NCBI GenBank assembly: GCA_943736015.1
Contig: OX031070.1
Location: forward strand, 19,117,673-19,181,672
Direction of reading: 5' to 3'
From: Tridacna crocea
Taxonomy: Eukaryota; Mollusca; Bivalvia; Cardiida; Cardiidae
DNA length: 64,000 bases
Below, in pieces: positions 53,894 to 63,619 of the stretch. The position numbers were made by a program, and so were the translations under genes. A model generated the notes under the pieces. The model searched no databases, was not told where the DNA came from, and saw only the letters and a program-made list of their open reading frames with translations. Within the stretch, counting starts at the first letter, position 1. Each line of letters opens with the position of its first letter.

Positions 53894-54116
53894 TCATTGT
53901 GATCTACGACAGCCTTATCTGTTCAAGCGAAAAACGGGCCTCCAAATCGAAAAACGTATTGTTTTTATGTCTTGTCATGGCTTGTTACGTGCTTTAAACA
54001 GAACAGAACAGAACAGAAATTTTAATAGTACATAAAGGCCTCTGGCCCAAAATATATCTCAGAAAAATATCTATTTACATAAAATGTTAATAGCCCTGGA
54101 TGTTAAATATCAATAT

Positions 54117-54336
54117 TTAGCCTTTCCCAAACGACAAATTTTGGACCCCTCCAAACCGATGAGCCTGCAGACAACAATTTCAAATTGATGAGAATAACAT
54201 AAAATTCTCTAAGTGAGTAGAAAACACTTTCGGAGAAGAAGAAATCGTTCGTTACGAGCAGTTTCCCTTCCACAGTGCCTTGAAAAAAAACGTACTGCAG
54301 ACTCATAAAAAAACAGCTTGTTTGGGCAAAGGTTAA
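54117..54336 (-). mobile_element. TTAA-MITE type C, diverged
   Basis: AAACGACAAATTTTGGACCC, tip AATCGTTCGTTACGAGCAGTT, end TTTGGGCAAAGGTTAA. Confidence 0.78.
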
Positions 54337-54570
54337 TAATTAAATTTACTACCTAGATGACAGTATTAACCATATTCTTCAGAAGTCAGATGGGTCAATG
54401 ATTGGGGTACTGGTTTTATAAACTAAATATTTTCTATTAATTTTGTAACATAAATAGCAAGTTTACGTATGATTCTGGGATTCTCGCTTTGAAAAAGTGA
54501 TACTAAATGTACATTACTAGGGAAACCATTAAACCAAGAAAATAAATATTTGTTTCTTACATTCTTGACT

Positions 54571-54809
54571 TTAACTCATTCCCAAACGACAAAATTTTAG
54601 GTTTATCCATATTGAAAGCTTTAATTTTGTATGTATACAACAAAATAAAAGTGACTGAAAATTTGAAATTTGTTTTGTGAAGGGTAGAAAACATTGTGGG
54701 AAAAGGAGAAAATGTTGGTTACCAGCATTTTCTCCTTTTCTCAAAATGTATTTCTATTGGCTTCTTTCTTAGGATTGTCAGAAGTCGTCATTGTGTGGTA
54801 AAGGGTTAA
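54571..54809 (-). mobile_element. TTAA-MITE type A
   Basis: R arm has an 18-bp insertion (TTTTGTATGTATACAACA). Confidence 0.85.
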
Positions 54810-54900
54810 GTTCTCATACAATCAAGTTGACTCATCCTATTCCTCCTATTATATCAGAAATGGGGCTGTAATGGTTTCCAGGAACATGTTGTAAATGTAA

Positions 54901-55297
54901 GGTTACCGGACAACAGAATTTCATGCTGGTCCAAACGCAAAGAATTGACTGACAACAATGAAGAAAACGCTTAAATATGATTTATGCCTGTATTACAGTA
55001 GAAAACATTGTGGAAAAAGGAGAAAGTGCTGGTTATGAGCTTTTTCATCTATTACTGCAACATTTTTTTAACTCTTTACCAAACTACAAAATTTTTTACT
55101 TGTCCAAATTCAAAGCATTTTGCAGGCATTGAAATAAATGTGACTCAACAATTGCAACTTGACTTTAGATGAGTAAAAAACTTCGTGGGATAAGGAGAAA
55201 ATGCTATTTACCAGCATATTCTCCTTTTCCCACAATGTTTTCAGAAGGCATCTTCCTCTGGGTTGTTAAAACCAGGGATTGTTTGGTAAAGGGTTAA
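54901..55297 (-). mobile_element. Two TTAA-MITEs sharing TTAA
   Basis: Decayed copy 54901-55072 and fuller copy 55069-55297 (tip GCTATTTACCAGC). Confidence 0.8.
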
Positions 55298-55359
55298 GTG
55301 CCTTTTACCTCAGGGTTGTCAAATTTGAGACTGAGTGTTGAAGGGTTAGTATACTGTGA

Positions 55360-55450
55360 TTGATTGATTGATTGATTGATGGATGGATGGATGGATGGAT
55401 GGATGGATGGATGGATGGATTGGTTGGTTGGTTGGTTGGTTGATTGATTT

Positions 55451-55484
<34 letters not shown>

Positions 55485-55487
55485 GTT
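55360..55487. repeat. Compound microsatellite (TGAT)n(GGAT)n(TTGG)n(TGAT)n
   Basis: Ordered blocks of related tetranucleotides, about 128 bp, ending just before a type C MITE. Confidence 0.9.
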
Positions 55488-55497
55488 AAATGCAAGT

Positions 55498-55729
55498 TTA
55501 ACCCTTTCCCAAACAACAAACTTTAGACTCTTCAAAACTGAAAGAGTTTGCAGACGACAATTTTAGATTTGGAAAAAATGGCAAAAAGTTCTTAATCAAA
55601 AAGGGTAGAAAACACTGTGGGAAAAGGAGAAATTGCTCGTTACGAGCAATTTCTCTTTTCCCCACAGTGTTTTCTAAAGACTTGCACTGCAAACACATAA
55701 AAATCAGGGCTTGTTTGGGAAAGAGTTAA
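55498..55729 (-). mobile_element. TTAA-MITE type C, reference
   Basis: TTAACCCTTTCCCAAACAAC, arm CTGAAAGAGTTTGCAGACGA, tip AATTGCTCGTTACGAGCAATT within a type A outer stem. Full 232 bp. Confidence 0.86.
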
Positions 55730-55799
55730 GTGAAACTTTCAAGCTTGTAGAAAAAAAACAATTTTTTGCTATTTCAAAGCATCTTTTAGAGGAAATAAA

Positions 55800-56090
55800 T
55801 CGCTTTATCAGACAGTGTAGATCCAAGATCAGATTTTCTGTGCAGTCAGCAGGGCCTGTTTTCACCAACCATTCTTGAGAACGTTCTTAGTCTCATTCTC
55901 CAAGATTTACATATTTGTAAGTAACACAACTTCTGATTGGCTAAACCATTCGGTTTAGCCAACCAGAAGATGAGTTACTTTCAAATACAGAAAATTCTGG
56001 AGAATAAGACAAAGAATGTTCTTAAGAATGGTTGGTGAACAGGGGCCTTCTGATCTTGATCTGCACTGTCTGAAAAAGTTCAGTGAGTCA
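55800..56090. mobile_element. Hairpin element family 3, copy 5, split
   Basis: Left arm CAGACAGTGTAGATCCAAG (from 55808) and right arm TTGATCTGCACTGTCTGAAA (to ~56078), separated by the family-2 foldback at 55852-56045. Confidence 0.72.
55852..56045. mobile_element. Foldback MITE family 2, copy 3, nested in a family-3 hairpin
   Basis: Ends GGGCCTGTTTTCACCAACC and GGTTGGTGAACAGGGGCC. It interrupts a family-3 hairpin element, whose halves flank it (55806-55851 and 56046-56085). Confidence 0.8.
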
Positions 56091-56170
56091 CACTTGGCAG
56101 CCTAAGGGTTCACAAAATTTATTGTTTTTTTTTAACTTTTCTTTTCAAAACTGGAGATTGTTTGGGAAAG

Positions 56171-56356
56171 GGCCATCTCTTTACCACACAATCCTGAACT
56201 TAAATGACCCTGAAGAAAATGCATTTTCTCCATTCCCAACAACATTTTGTACCTTTCCTAAAAAGAAATTTCAAGTTCTAATCACATTTATTTTCTTTAT
56301 TTGCAAATTCTTTCAATTTCGAAAGGTGTAAAATTTTGTCATATGGTAAGAGTTAA
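56171..56356 (+). mobile_element. TTAA-MITE, left palindrome half deleted
   Basis: CCCTGAAGAAAATGCATTTTCTCC joins the L arm straight to the tip. Confidence 0.76.
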
Positions 56357-56539
56357 ATAAAAGTAGGTAGACAGGTAAATCTCTTGCAAGTGTACCGTGA
56401 AAAAAGCAGTTTTGGTCTGGGGCGTGGGTTAATGTATAGATATCAGCTAATTATAATTTTATTAAAAAGAAAAAAATTTTTGACTGTATTGAAAACACCA
56501 ACTTTGCATAGCACAAGTCATAGCAGTTTTATTTTGCCA

Positions 56540-57117
56540 AAGAAGTCTTGGTTTTAACAACCCCGTAAAACTAGACTTTTGAAAACATCATAATATGGCA
56601 AAAGAAGAAGTTGTTCATCATTAGCGCCTGCGTATAATTTTCTTCTTTTCCCACACTGTTTTCTAAGCTTTTGAAGGTAGATTGCCTAATCAAATCCACA
56701 TTTAACCCTTTAGCAAACAATCCTGTATTACAGCAAACCTGAGATAAAAGGCTGTTGAAAACATTATGGGAAAAAGAGAAAATGCTGGTAACCAGCATTT
56801 TCTCCATTTCCTACAAATGATTTGTAACCTTCCACATACAAATGTCATCATTTGAGCCATGTTCAATATGCTAAAAGTTTGGTTAACCCTTTCCCAAACA
56901 ATCTTTGGTTTTCACAACCCTGATAAAGAAGCCATTTTAAAACATAGTGGAAAAATGAGAAAGAGAAAATGCTAGTAACCACTATTTTCTCCTTTTCCCA
57001 AAAGTTTTTCTACTCTCCCAGAACAAATTTCAATTTTTCAGTCATGTTTATTTTTGTCTTCTGCAAATTCTTTCAATTTGAAGCAGTCTAAAATTTTGTC
57101 ATTTGGTAAAGAGTTAA
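56540..57117 (+). mobile_element. Cluster of three TTAA-MITEs
   Basis: Decayed copy ~56540-56690; 56702-56886 with R arm cut; 56883-57117 full. The last two share GGTTAACCC. Confidence 0.8.
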
Positions 57118-57544
57118 AAATTAAACTGTTGTCAGCAGATCCTTTCAGTATGATTGAGTCGAAAAATTTTTTTTGAAGAGTTAATGACACACCTTGTCTT
57201 GAAAGATTGAAAAACAGTGAGTGAGAAGGAGAAAAGTTGGTTTTCAACAACCTTTTACCTTTTTGTTTGTAAAAAAAAGTGTTTATCATGTTGTTACACT
57301 TTGATGAAAATATTTTGTATCAGATATAACCAGCCCAAACCTTTCAAATGGTAATTGTAACCATTGGACCATGATGATATAAAATTATTTAGCACCCTTT
57401 TATGCATGACCTCCTTCAGACAACTTTCTTGGTCAAATCATTGATGCAGAACATAAAATTTTTCTGAAAGAGCCATTTTGCCTTCTGCCATTAGTTTTGA
57501 CATGACACTTTTCTGATCATGTACTCAATGTGAATTTATCATGA

Positions 57545-57783
57545 TTAACCCGTTTTTGTACCACACAATGACTAATTTTAACGCCCCTAAAAGAGAAGGC
57601 TTTTGAAAAAACATTGTGGGGAAAAGGAGAAAATGCTGGTAACCAGCATTTTCTCCTTTTCCCCACAATGTTTTCTAACCTGTCAAAGAACTATCACTTC
57701 CTATGAGCCATTTTGAAACAGTCATCAGCAAATGCTTTCAATTTATACAGGTCTACTATTTTGTGATGCAGTAAAGGGTTGAT
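57545..57783 (+). mobile_element. TTAA-MITE type A
   Basis: Perfect palindrome with an extra G in both stem halves (GTGGGGAAAAGG / CCTTTTCCCCAC): a paired change. Confidence 0.87.
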
Positions 57784-57957
57784 AAAATTTTGGATGTTTT
57801 CAAAGCTATTCTTCTTTTAGAAGATATTGAGTCTTACAATATTGAGTCATTACAATAAATAATGTGACCTTTAACCATGGTCAGTATTTCCTGACCATTC
57901 TTAAGAATAATTTTATTCTGACTCTTCAAGGTTTCCTGAATTTGAAAGTAATTCAAG

Positions 57958-58498
57958 ATCTGATTGTGTTATGGGAGACCACTCCTTCATGTTGGCTTTG
58001 TCCTGATTTAAATACAATACAGGTCTAACAACTGTGTTTGGGAGAATTCTCTTTATAGTTCTGTGGTTGTGGTGTTGGTCTTTTGTGCGTGCAATCTTGG
58101 ATCGAATCCTACCCTGTCCTTGTATTTCTGCTATGCATTTGTTCATGTGTTTCTTTGTTACAAGACTTTGTTCTTAACCCATTACCATACAATCCCTAAT
58201 TTTGACGCCCCTGAGAAAGAAGCCTTTTGAAAACACTGTAGGAAAAGGAGAAAATGCTGGTAACCAGCATTTTCTCCTTTTCGCACAGTGTTTTCTACCC
58301 TTCCCAGAACAACTTTCAATTTTTCAGTGACCTTTATTTTGCTGTCTGCAAATGCTTTCAATTTGAACCAGTCTAAAATTTTGTCATATGTTAAAGAGTT
58401 AAGATGGGGGCTCATCCGGGAATGGCCATTGAGCCATTAATCCAAATTTGTTGCTCAAAAACAGACTTTCTGCCTTTTAAGGCTTTTGGTCACCAATG
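57958..58498 (+). mobile_element. tRNA-derived SINE family 5, split by a MITE
   Basis: Unlike family 1, it has ~80 bp before the tRNA-like part (GGGAGACCACTCCTTCATG), then GTTCTGTGGTTGTGGTGTTG and GGATCGAATCCTACC, then TGTATTTCTGCTATGCATTT. A MITE occupies 58175-58402. The SINE resumes GATGGGGGCTCATCCGGGAA and ends near 58498. Confidence 0.68.
58175..58402 (+). mobile_element. TTAA-MITE type A inside SINE
   Basis: 228 bp; splits SINE family 5 at a TTAA. Confidence 0.9.
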
Positions 58499-58748
58499 AA
58501 GTATGACAGACTCTTTACCAAACGAAAATTTTTGGACTGGACCAAATTCAAAGCATCTGCAGATAGATAGATAGATACTTTATTAGACGTAAACTTTACA
58601 GTTTCTTGTCTTAACAGATACAATAAATGTACTCTAGTAGCACAAACAATGACATATAAATGACATATAAACGACATATAAACGAACAATCAGTCTACAG
58701 GTACTATGTACAACCTGGAAGAGAAGCTGAATCAAAATGCGCATTATC

Positions 58749-58977
58749 TTAACTCATTACTAAATGACAAAATTTGAGGTTTGACCAAATCGAAAGCATT
58801 TGCAGACGACAATATAAAAGTGGCAGAAAATTCGAAATTTGTTTTGTGAAGGGTAGAAAACATTGTGGGAAAAGGAGGCAATACTGGTTAACAACATTTT
58901 CTCCGTTTCCCGCAATGTTTTCTAAAGGCTTCTTTCTCGGGAGCATCAAAAGTAGGGATTGTGTGGTAATGGGTTAA
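58749..58977 (-). mobile_element. TTAA-MITE type A inside the LINE 3' UTR
   Basis: 229 bp; TTAA both ends; tip altered (ACTGGTTAACAAC). Confidence 0.87.
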
Positions 58978-59074
58978 CCCTTTATTATATTTTTTTCGAA
59001 AAGTGCGACACTATCAAACTTGCCCAGCATGTAAAGGCAACTATAATAGTATTGCACTGATCAGCAATCAATTT

Positions 59075-59831
59075 CTATGTATTAAATTCTATAGCAGTTC
59101 TTTGTGAAAAGCCTTCCTTTATAAATTTAGCTAAATTTAGTAGAACGCCTTTGTTATTTGTATTCATCAAATTTTTATATTTCAACATACTAGGACAAGT
59201 ATAAAAATATTTTTTGAAAAAAAGTTTTCTAACATCAGCAAAAAAAGGACACACAAGCAAAAAGTGATACTCGTCTTCTACTTCATTCATATTACATGCC
59301 AAACACAAACGCTGGTTTCTTACAATCCTGTTCTGACCATGTCTGCCTGTTTCTATTCTGAGGGAATGTGACGATAATCTAAATTTTGAAATATATGATC
59401 TCCATTGTCGTGGTAGGATATTTAAGTAGAATGCCAATTCACTATATTCCTTTATGAATTTATATGTGCATAAAACTGGTCTTCTATTAATTTCATTGTA
59501 CAAACCCTGTCTAATTTCATCAATTAATCGTTGCTTAAAAAGATTGTAAAAGCTTTTGTGATTAACACAAAATGGATCATTCCATACATACCCAAAACTG
59601 TGTCTTGTTAACAATTTTTTTACATTACTACACCAATTATCACCTCTTCCATTGCAGGCAAGTAAAGCTTCATATGTTGATCTTATAACTAAACTATCGG
59701 ACAAAACTAATTTACCCCAAAATTTAATGATTCTGCAATATCTGTTAATATACAATGGGTATCTACCTAACTCGTGATACACTGCGGCATTTGAGGTAGA
59801 ACTTTTAACGTTTAGCAACTTTTTACATTGT
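59075..59831 (-). CDS. LINE ORF2 C-terminal fragment
   Basis: About 250 residues open from the 5' truncation point to a stop, with no upstream ATG; the reading frame enters from the element edge. It has no reverse transcriptase YADD motif, as that part is lost. A zinc-knuckle-like segment CLACNMNEVEDEYHFLLVC (Cys-x2-Cys-x9-His-x4-Cys) followed by PFF matches the C-terminal domain common at the end of non-LTR retrotransposon ORF2 proteins. Other landmarks are KFRLSSHSLRIETGRHG and LPRQWRSYISKF. Not a host gene. The clade (Jockey, CR1 or I type) cannot be set from this end alone. Confidence 0.75.
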
Positions 59832-59969
59832 TAAGATGCAGACAACAAATCAAATTTTGGTTATATGATGATTTCTGACTTTGAAAAGGTAGAAAATATA
59901 TTTTCCCAAAATTTTTTCAATAAGCCTCTTTCTCAGGGTGGTTAAAAGTCAGAATTGTGTGGTAAAGAG

Positions 59970-60197
59970 TTAATTCATAACCAAACGACAAAATTTTAGA
60001 TTTGTCCCAATCGAACACATTTGCAGACGACAAAATAAAAGTGACTGAAAATTTGAAATTTGTAATGTGAAGGGTAGAAAACAATGTGGGAAAAGGAGAA
60101 AATGCTGGTTACCAGCATTTTCTCCATTTCCCACAATGTTTTCTGAAGGCTTCTTTTTCGGGGCGTCAAAAGTGGGGATTGTGTGGTAATGGGTTAA
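59970..60197 (-). mobile_element. TTAA-MITE type A
   Basis: Shares TTAA with the split copy to its left and abuts SINE family 5. Confidence 0.88.
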
Positions 60198-60505
60198 GTG
60201 GGGTTGCGTTACAGAAGACACTCCTTCATAATGCAACACCTAAAAACTGCATTTGGGAGGATTCTCTTTAGCTTAGTGGTTACAGTGTTTGTGTTTCGTC
60301 CAGACAATCTAGGTTTGAATGCTGCCCTCTGACCCTGTATTTCTGTTATATGTTTGTTCATTTGTTTCTTTTTTACAGACTTTAAATTGTTCATAAGATG
60401 GGTGTTTGTCCGGGATTGGCCATTGAGTCATTTCTCCAAATAACTTGTCCAAAAATGGACTCTCTGCCTAATAAGGCTTTGGGTCATCAATAAATGATGA
60501 CTTTA
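60198..60505 (+). mobile_element. SINE family 5, uninterrupted copy
   Basis: ACACTCCTTCATAATGCAAC, A box TAGCTTAGTGGTTACAG, B box GGTTTGAATGCTGCC, and 3' part TTGTCCGGGATTGGCCATTG to GGCTTTGGGTCATCAATAA. Its continuity shows the empty site of the MITE in the copy at 57958. Confidence 0.72.
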
Positions 60506-60735
60506 CGGGAGGGATGTGTTACAGGAGACCACTGCTTCATGTATGGCTTTGTCCAGATTTAAATACAAAACCTAACAACTGTATTAGGGAGAATTTAGCT
60601 CAGTGGTTATGGTGTTGGGGTTTCGTCCTGGGGTTCTAGGTTCAAATCCTACTTGGTCCCTGTATTTCTGCTATGTGTCTGTTCATTTGTTTGTTTGTCA
60701 CAGACTTTGTTCGTAAGATTGCCTAAATTGACTTT
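60506..60735 (+). mobile_element. SINE family 5, third copy, 3'-truncated
   Basis: Directly follows the copy above. GACCACTGCTTCATGTATGG, A box TAGCTCAGTGGTTATGG, B box GGTTCAAATCCTAC. Runs into a tandem duplication with a MITE half. Confidence 0.68.
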
Positions 60736-60935
60736 AAGTCTCTACCACACAATCCCAACTTTTAATGACTCTGAGGAAGGAGCCTTTGAAAAACATTGTA
60801 TTTCTGCTATGCATTAATTTGTTTGTTCCTTTCTTTGTCACAGACTTTGTTCATAAGATTGCCTAAATTGACTTTAATTCTTTACCACACAATCCCAACT
60901 GTTAATGACACTGAGGAATGAGCCTTTGAAAAACA
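60661..60935 (+). repeat. Tandem duplication of ~138 bp (SINE end plus MITE start)
   Basis: 60661-60800 and 60800-60935 repeat TATTTCTGCTATG ... AGATTGCCTAAATTGACTT ... CACACAATCCCAACT ... CCTTTGAAAAACATTG. The first copy's MITE part stops in the palindrome stem; the second continues into a full MITE. Confidence 0.75.
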
Positions 60936-61096
60936 TTGATGGAAAGAAGAAAATGCTGGTTATCAGCATTTTCTTCTTTCCAACAATGTTTTCTGCCTTA
61001 TCAAAGAAATCTTCACATTAACAAGACTTAATATGTTGTCTGCAGATGCTTTGAATTTGGTCCAGTCCAAAAATTTGTTGTTTGGTAAAGAGTTAA
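60738..61096 (+). mobile_element. TTAA-MITE left fragment plus full copy
   Basis: 60738-60802 stops in the stem; 60874-61096 is complete, R arm ending TTTGGTAAAGAGTTAA. Both fall in the tandem duplication. Confidence 0.8.
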
Positions 61097-61170
61097 GCAG
61101 AATATGGTGCAAAATGTTAGGCATTGTGCATCAAGGATCTGACAGACTGTTCTTAGAAACATCTTTCGGA

Positions 61171-61628
61171 AACCCATTACCAAACAACTCTGAGTTTTGA
61201 CAACTGTGAGAGACAAACCATTTGAAAAGAATAGTGTGGCAAACGAGGGAAATGTTGAAATCCAGCAACCCTCCTTTTTCTATGCTTCTGAAAATAATTG
61301 ATCATTTTACTCACATCTTTGTCTGCAAAGGCTTTACAATTAGACATGTCTCAAAGTCTTCCGCTCCTTAAAAACTTAATATAGATCCTGTAAATTTTTA
61401 CCATGTAAACTAAATATAGAATTGTCCAATTTTAAAGCATCTGTAGACAACAACTTAAATAAGGTTAAGAAGATGGAATTGTCCTTGATACGGTAGGAAA
61501 CATTGAGGGAAAAGAATGAAGAAAATGTTGTTAAAAAAAAATACCAGCATTGTCTCCTTTACGAAAAATGTTTTCAAAAGACTTCATCTTTAGGGTCGTT
61601 AAACTTGGAGTTATTTGGTAAAGGGTTA
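61171..61628. mobile_element. Two decayed TTAA-MITEs, opposite orientation
   Basis: 61171-61381 (+), tip TGTTGAAATCCAGCA; 61399-61628 (-), end TTATTTGGTAAAGGGTTA. Confidence 0.7.
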
Positions 61629-61771
61629 CTGACCTTGTATATTTCTGTTACCTTATCATTGCCTTCTACAGGTATTTACAGATTAAGCGGAGATAAAACG
61701 AATCCATTCTAAGGTAGCGAACTTTAACTTTTTTTTACATTGTTGTGAAATATGGACATAAAGCATAAATT

Positions 61772-61994
61772 GATTATGACGACAAAATTTTGGACTGGTC
61801 CAAATCGGAAGCACTTGCAGACGACAAATTAAACGTAACTAAAAAAAGTAGAATTTGTTTCCAGTAGGGTAGAAAACATTGTGGAAAAAGGAGAAAATGC
61901 TGGTTACCAGCATTTTCTCCTTTTCCCACAATGTTTTCAAAAGGCTTATATCTCAGGATGGTAAAAATCAGGGATTGTTTGGTAAAGGGTTGAT
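61772..61994 (-). mobile_element. TTAA-MITE type A
   Basis: Good palindrome; right end GGTAAAGGGTTGA. Confidence 0.86.
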
Positions 61995-62058
61995 TTGTTT
62001 CAACCCACAATTAAACCAGAAAAATTCTGAGAAGAGACAAAAATACTCATTAATAATT

Positions 62059-62286
62059 TTAACTGTTCACCACATATTCCCGACTTTTAATGACCCTGAG
62101 AAAGGAGCCATTGGAAAACATTGTAGGAAAAGGAGAAAATGCTGGTAACAAGCATTTTCTCCTTTTCCAACAATGTTTTCTACCCTTCCCAAGACAATTT
62201 TCAATATTTGAAACATACTTAGGTTTTTGTCTGCAAATGCTTTCAATTTGGACTGGTCTACAACTTGTCGTTTGGTAAAGAGTTAA
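62059..62286 (+). mobile_element. TTAA-MITE type A
   Basis: Full; tip GCTGGTAACAAGC. Confidence 0.87.
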
Positions 62287-62340
62287 AGTGCTCTGTAAGA
62301 CAAAAATGCCATGTTCAAGTGGTGACGAGTTAGATTCACT

Positions 62341-63080
62341 TTAGCTCATATGAGCATGGAGTGCTCCAGGTTATTTTTTATCTTGCTGTATCTGTCGTCC
62401 ATGATCAACTTTTGCTTGCTTTGGAGGCTAAATCTTCAGAATGATTACACATGAAACTTGGTCATGATATTTGTCTTGAAGATATCATGGATGAGCTAAA
62501 AATGGGTCCAGGTCATCGGGTCAAATCATTGATAAGCCTTGTGTTTGCTCCAGAGGCCACATTTTCTATCCAACACCCTGGAAAGTTGGTCAGAATATTT
62601 GTCTTGATGATATTTGGAAATGTTCAAAATTGGGTCATCCTGGGTCAAAAACTAGGTAGTCAGATGATATTTTGGAAAAACCTTGTGTATGCTCAAAAGA
62701 CCATATTTAACTCATAACCAAATGACAAAATTTTAGACTTGTCCAAATTGAAAGTATTTGCAGACAACAAAATAGAACTGACTGAAAATTTGAAATTTGT
62801 TTTGTGAAGGATAGAAAGCATTGTGGGAAAAGGAGAAAATGCTGATTACCAGCATTTTCTCCTTTTCCCCCAATGTTTTCAGAAAGCTTCTCTCTCAGGG
62901 TCGCATAAAGTCGGGATTGTGTGGTAAAGAGTTAAAGTCCATTACTCATGAAACTGGAACAAATTGTTTCTCTTTATCATGACTCAGTCAGAATAGTTGA
63001 AAATTTGGGGGGGGGGGGGGGGGCAAAAACTAGGTCACCAGGTGATATTTTTGAAAAATCTATGGTATAGTACTTTGCTC
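62341..63080 (+). mobile_element. Helitron-like element, AGCTCATATGAGC family, split by a MITE
   Basis: Head AGCTCATATGAGCATGGAG with GTGCTCC, a CTGTCGTCC block, then core repeats (GGTCAGAATATTTGTCTTG-like, ~150 bp). MITE 62707-62935 sits inside. A G18 run occurs at 63008. No tail found. Confidence 0.55.
62707..62935 (-). mobile_element. TTAA-MITE type A inside Helitron-like element
   Basis: Full 229 bp; tip GCTGATTACCAGC. Confidence 0.88.
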
Positions 63081-63238
63081 TGAATAATGAAAATATGTAA
63101 ATTTTGTTAACTAAACTGGTTATTTGAAAATAGATCAACAAGCTCCACATCTCATTAAGACAATACGATGAAAGACACTCTTTCACTCTTGTGTAAGAGG
63201 ATCAGCTTGCATGTGTTGGTACTTTAGAAAATATTTTA

Positions 63239-63466
63239 TTAACCCTCTACCACATGATTGCAACTTTGAATGACCCTGAGGAAGAAGCCTGTTGAAAACA
63301 TTGTGATAGAATGTGAAAATGCTGGTAACCTGCTTTTTCTTCTTTGACCAGGATGTTTTCTGCTTTATTACAGAAACATAGAATTTTTTGAGTGACAATG
63401 AAATTGATGTCTGCAAAAGCTTTCAATTTGGACAGGTCTAAAATTTTGTAGTGTGGCAAAGAGAAA
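63239..63466 (+). mobile_element. TTAA-MITE type A, diverged
   Basis: Stem altered (GTGATAGAATGTG); end GTGTGGCAAAGAG. Confidence 0.8.
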
Positions 63467-63527
63467 ATGTGTCATTTGTTAGATAAAAAAGATTTTATTT
63501 CGGAAGCCAAAAAACGTCAAATTACTT

Positions 63528-63592
63528 AAGGTCACCATGATATGACCTTAGTTCTTAAACTGGCGTTAAACCCGAATACAACCAACCAACCA
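63528..63592 (+). mobile_element. SINE family 1 tail fragment
   Basis: CACCATGATATGACCTTAG to GCGTTAAACCCGAATACAAC, ending (CAAC)n. Matches the tail of the copy at 28248. Confidence 0.6.
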
Positions 63593-63619
63593 TTACTGTA
63601 CAACAGAATTTAAGCCCGT

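Larger units (their letters stand above)
58564..59836 (-). mobile_element. 5'-truncated LINE with (TATC)n tail, split by a MITE
   Basis: On the minus strand: the C-terminal part of an ORF2-like protein, a 3' UTR, AATAAAG and a (TATC)4 tail. TGCAGA flanks both ends (58558-58563, 59837-59842), fitting a target duplication. The host site is the right arm of a MITE. A later MITE (58749-58977) sits in its 3' UTR. Confidence 0.78.
58508..59973 (-). mobile_element. TTAA-MITE split by the LINE
   Basis: R-arm start 58508-58563 and the remainder 59837-59973 (GACAACAAATCAAATTTTGG to GTAAAGAGTTAA). The palindrome is largely lost. Confidence 0.78.

Noticed and set aside
12722..60660. tRNA-like A and B boxes
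   Set aside because: No complete cloverleaf with acceptor stem; each is followed by a repeated SINE body, so they are SINE heads rather than tRNA genes.
553..63459. Dozens of 60-120-codon ORFs with [22 protein letters not shown] peptides on both strands
   Set aside because: They are translations of the MITE palindrome, which is stop-free in several frames. The same peptide appears in many unrelated places with no gene structure.
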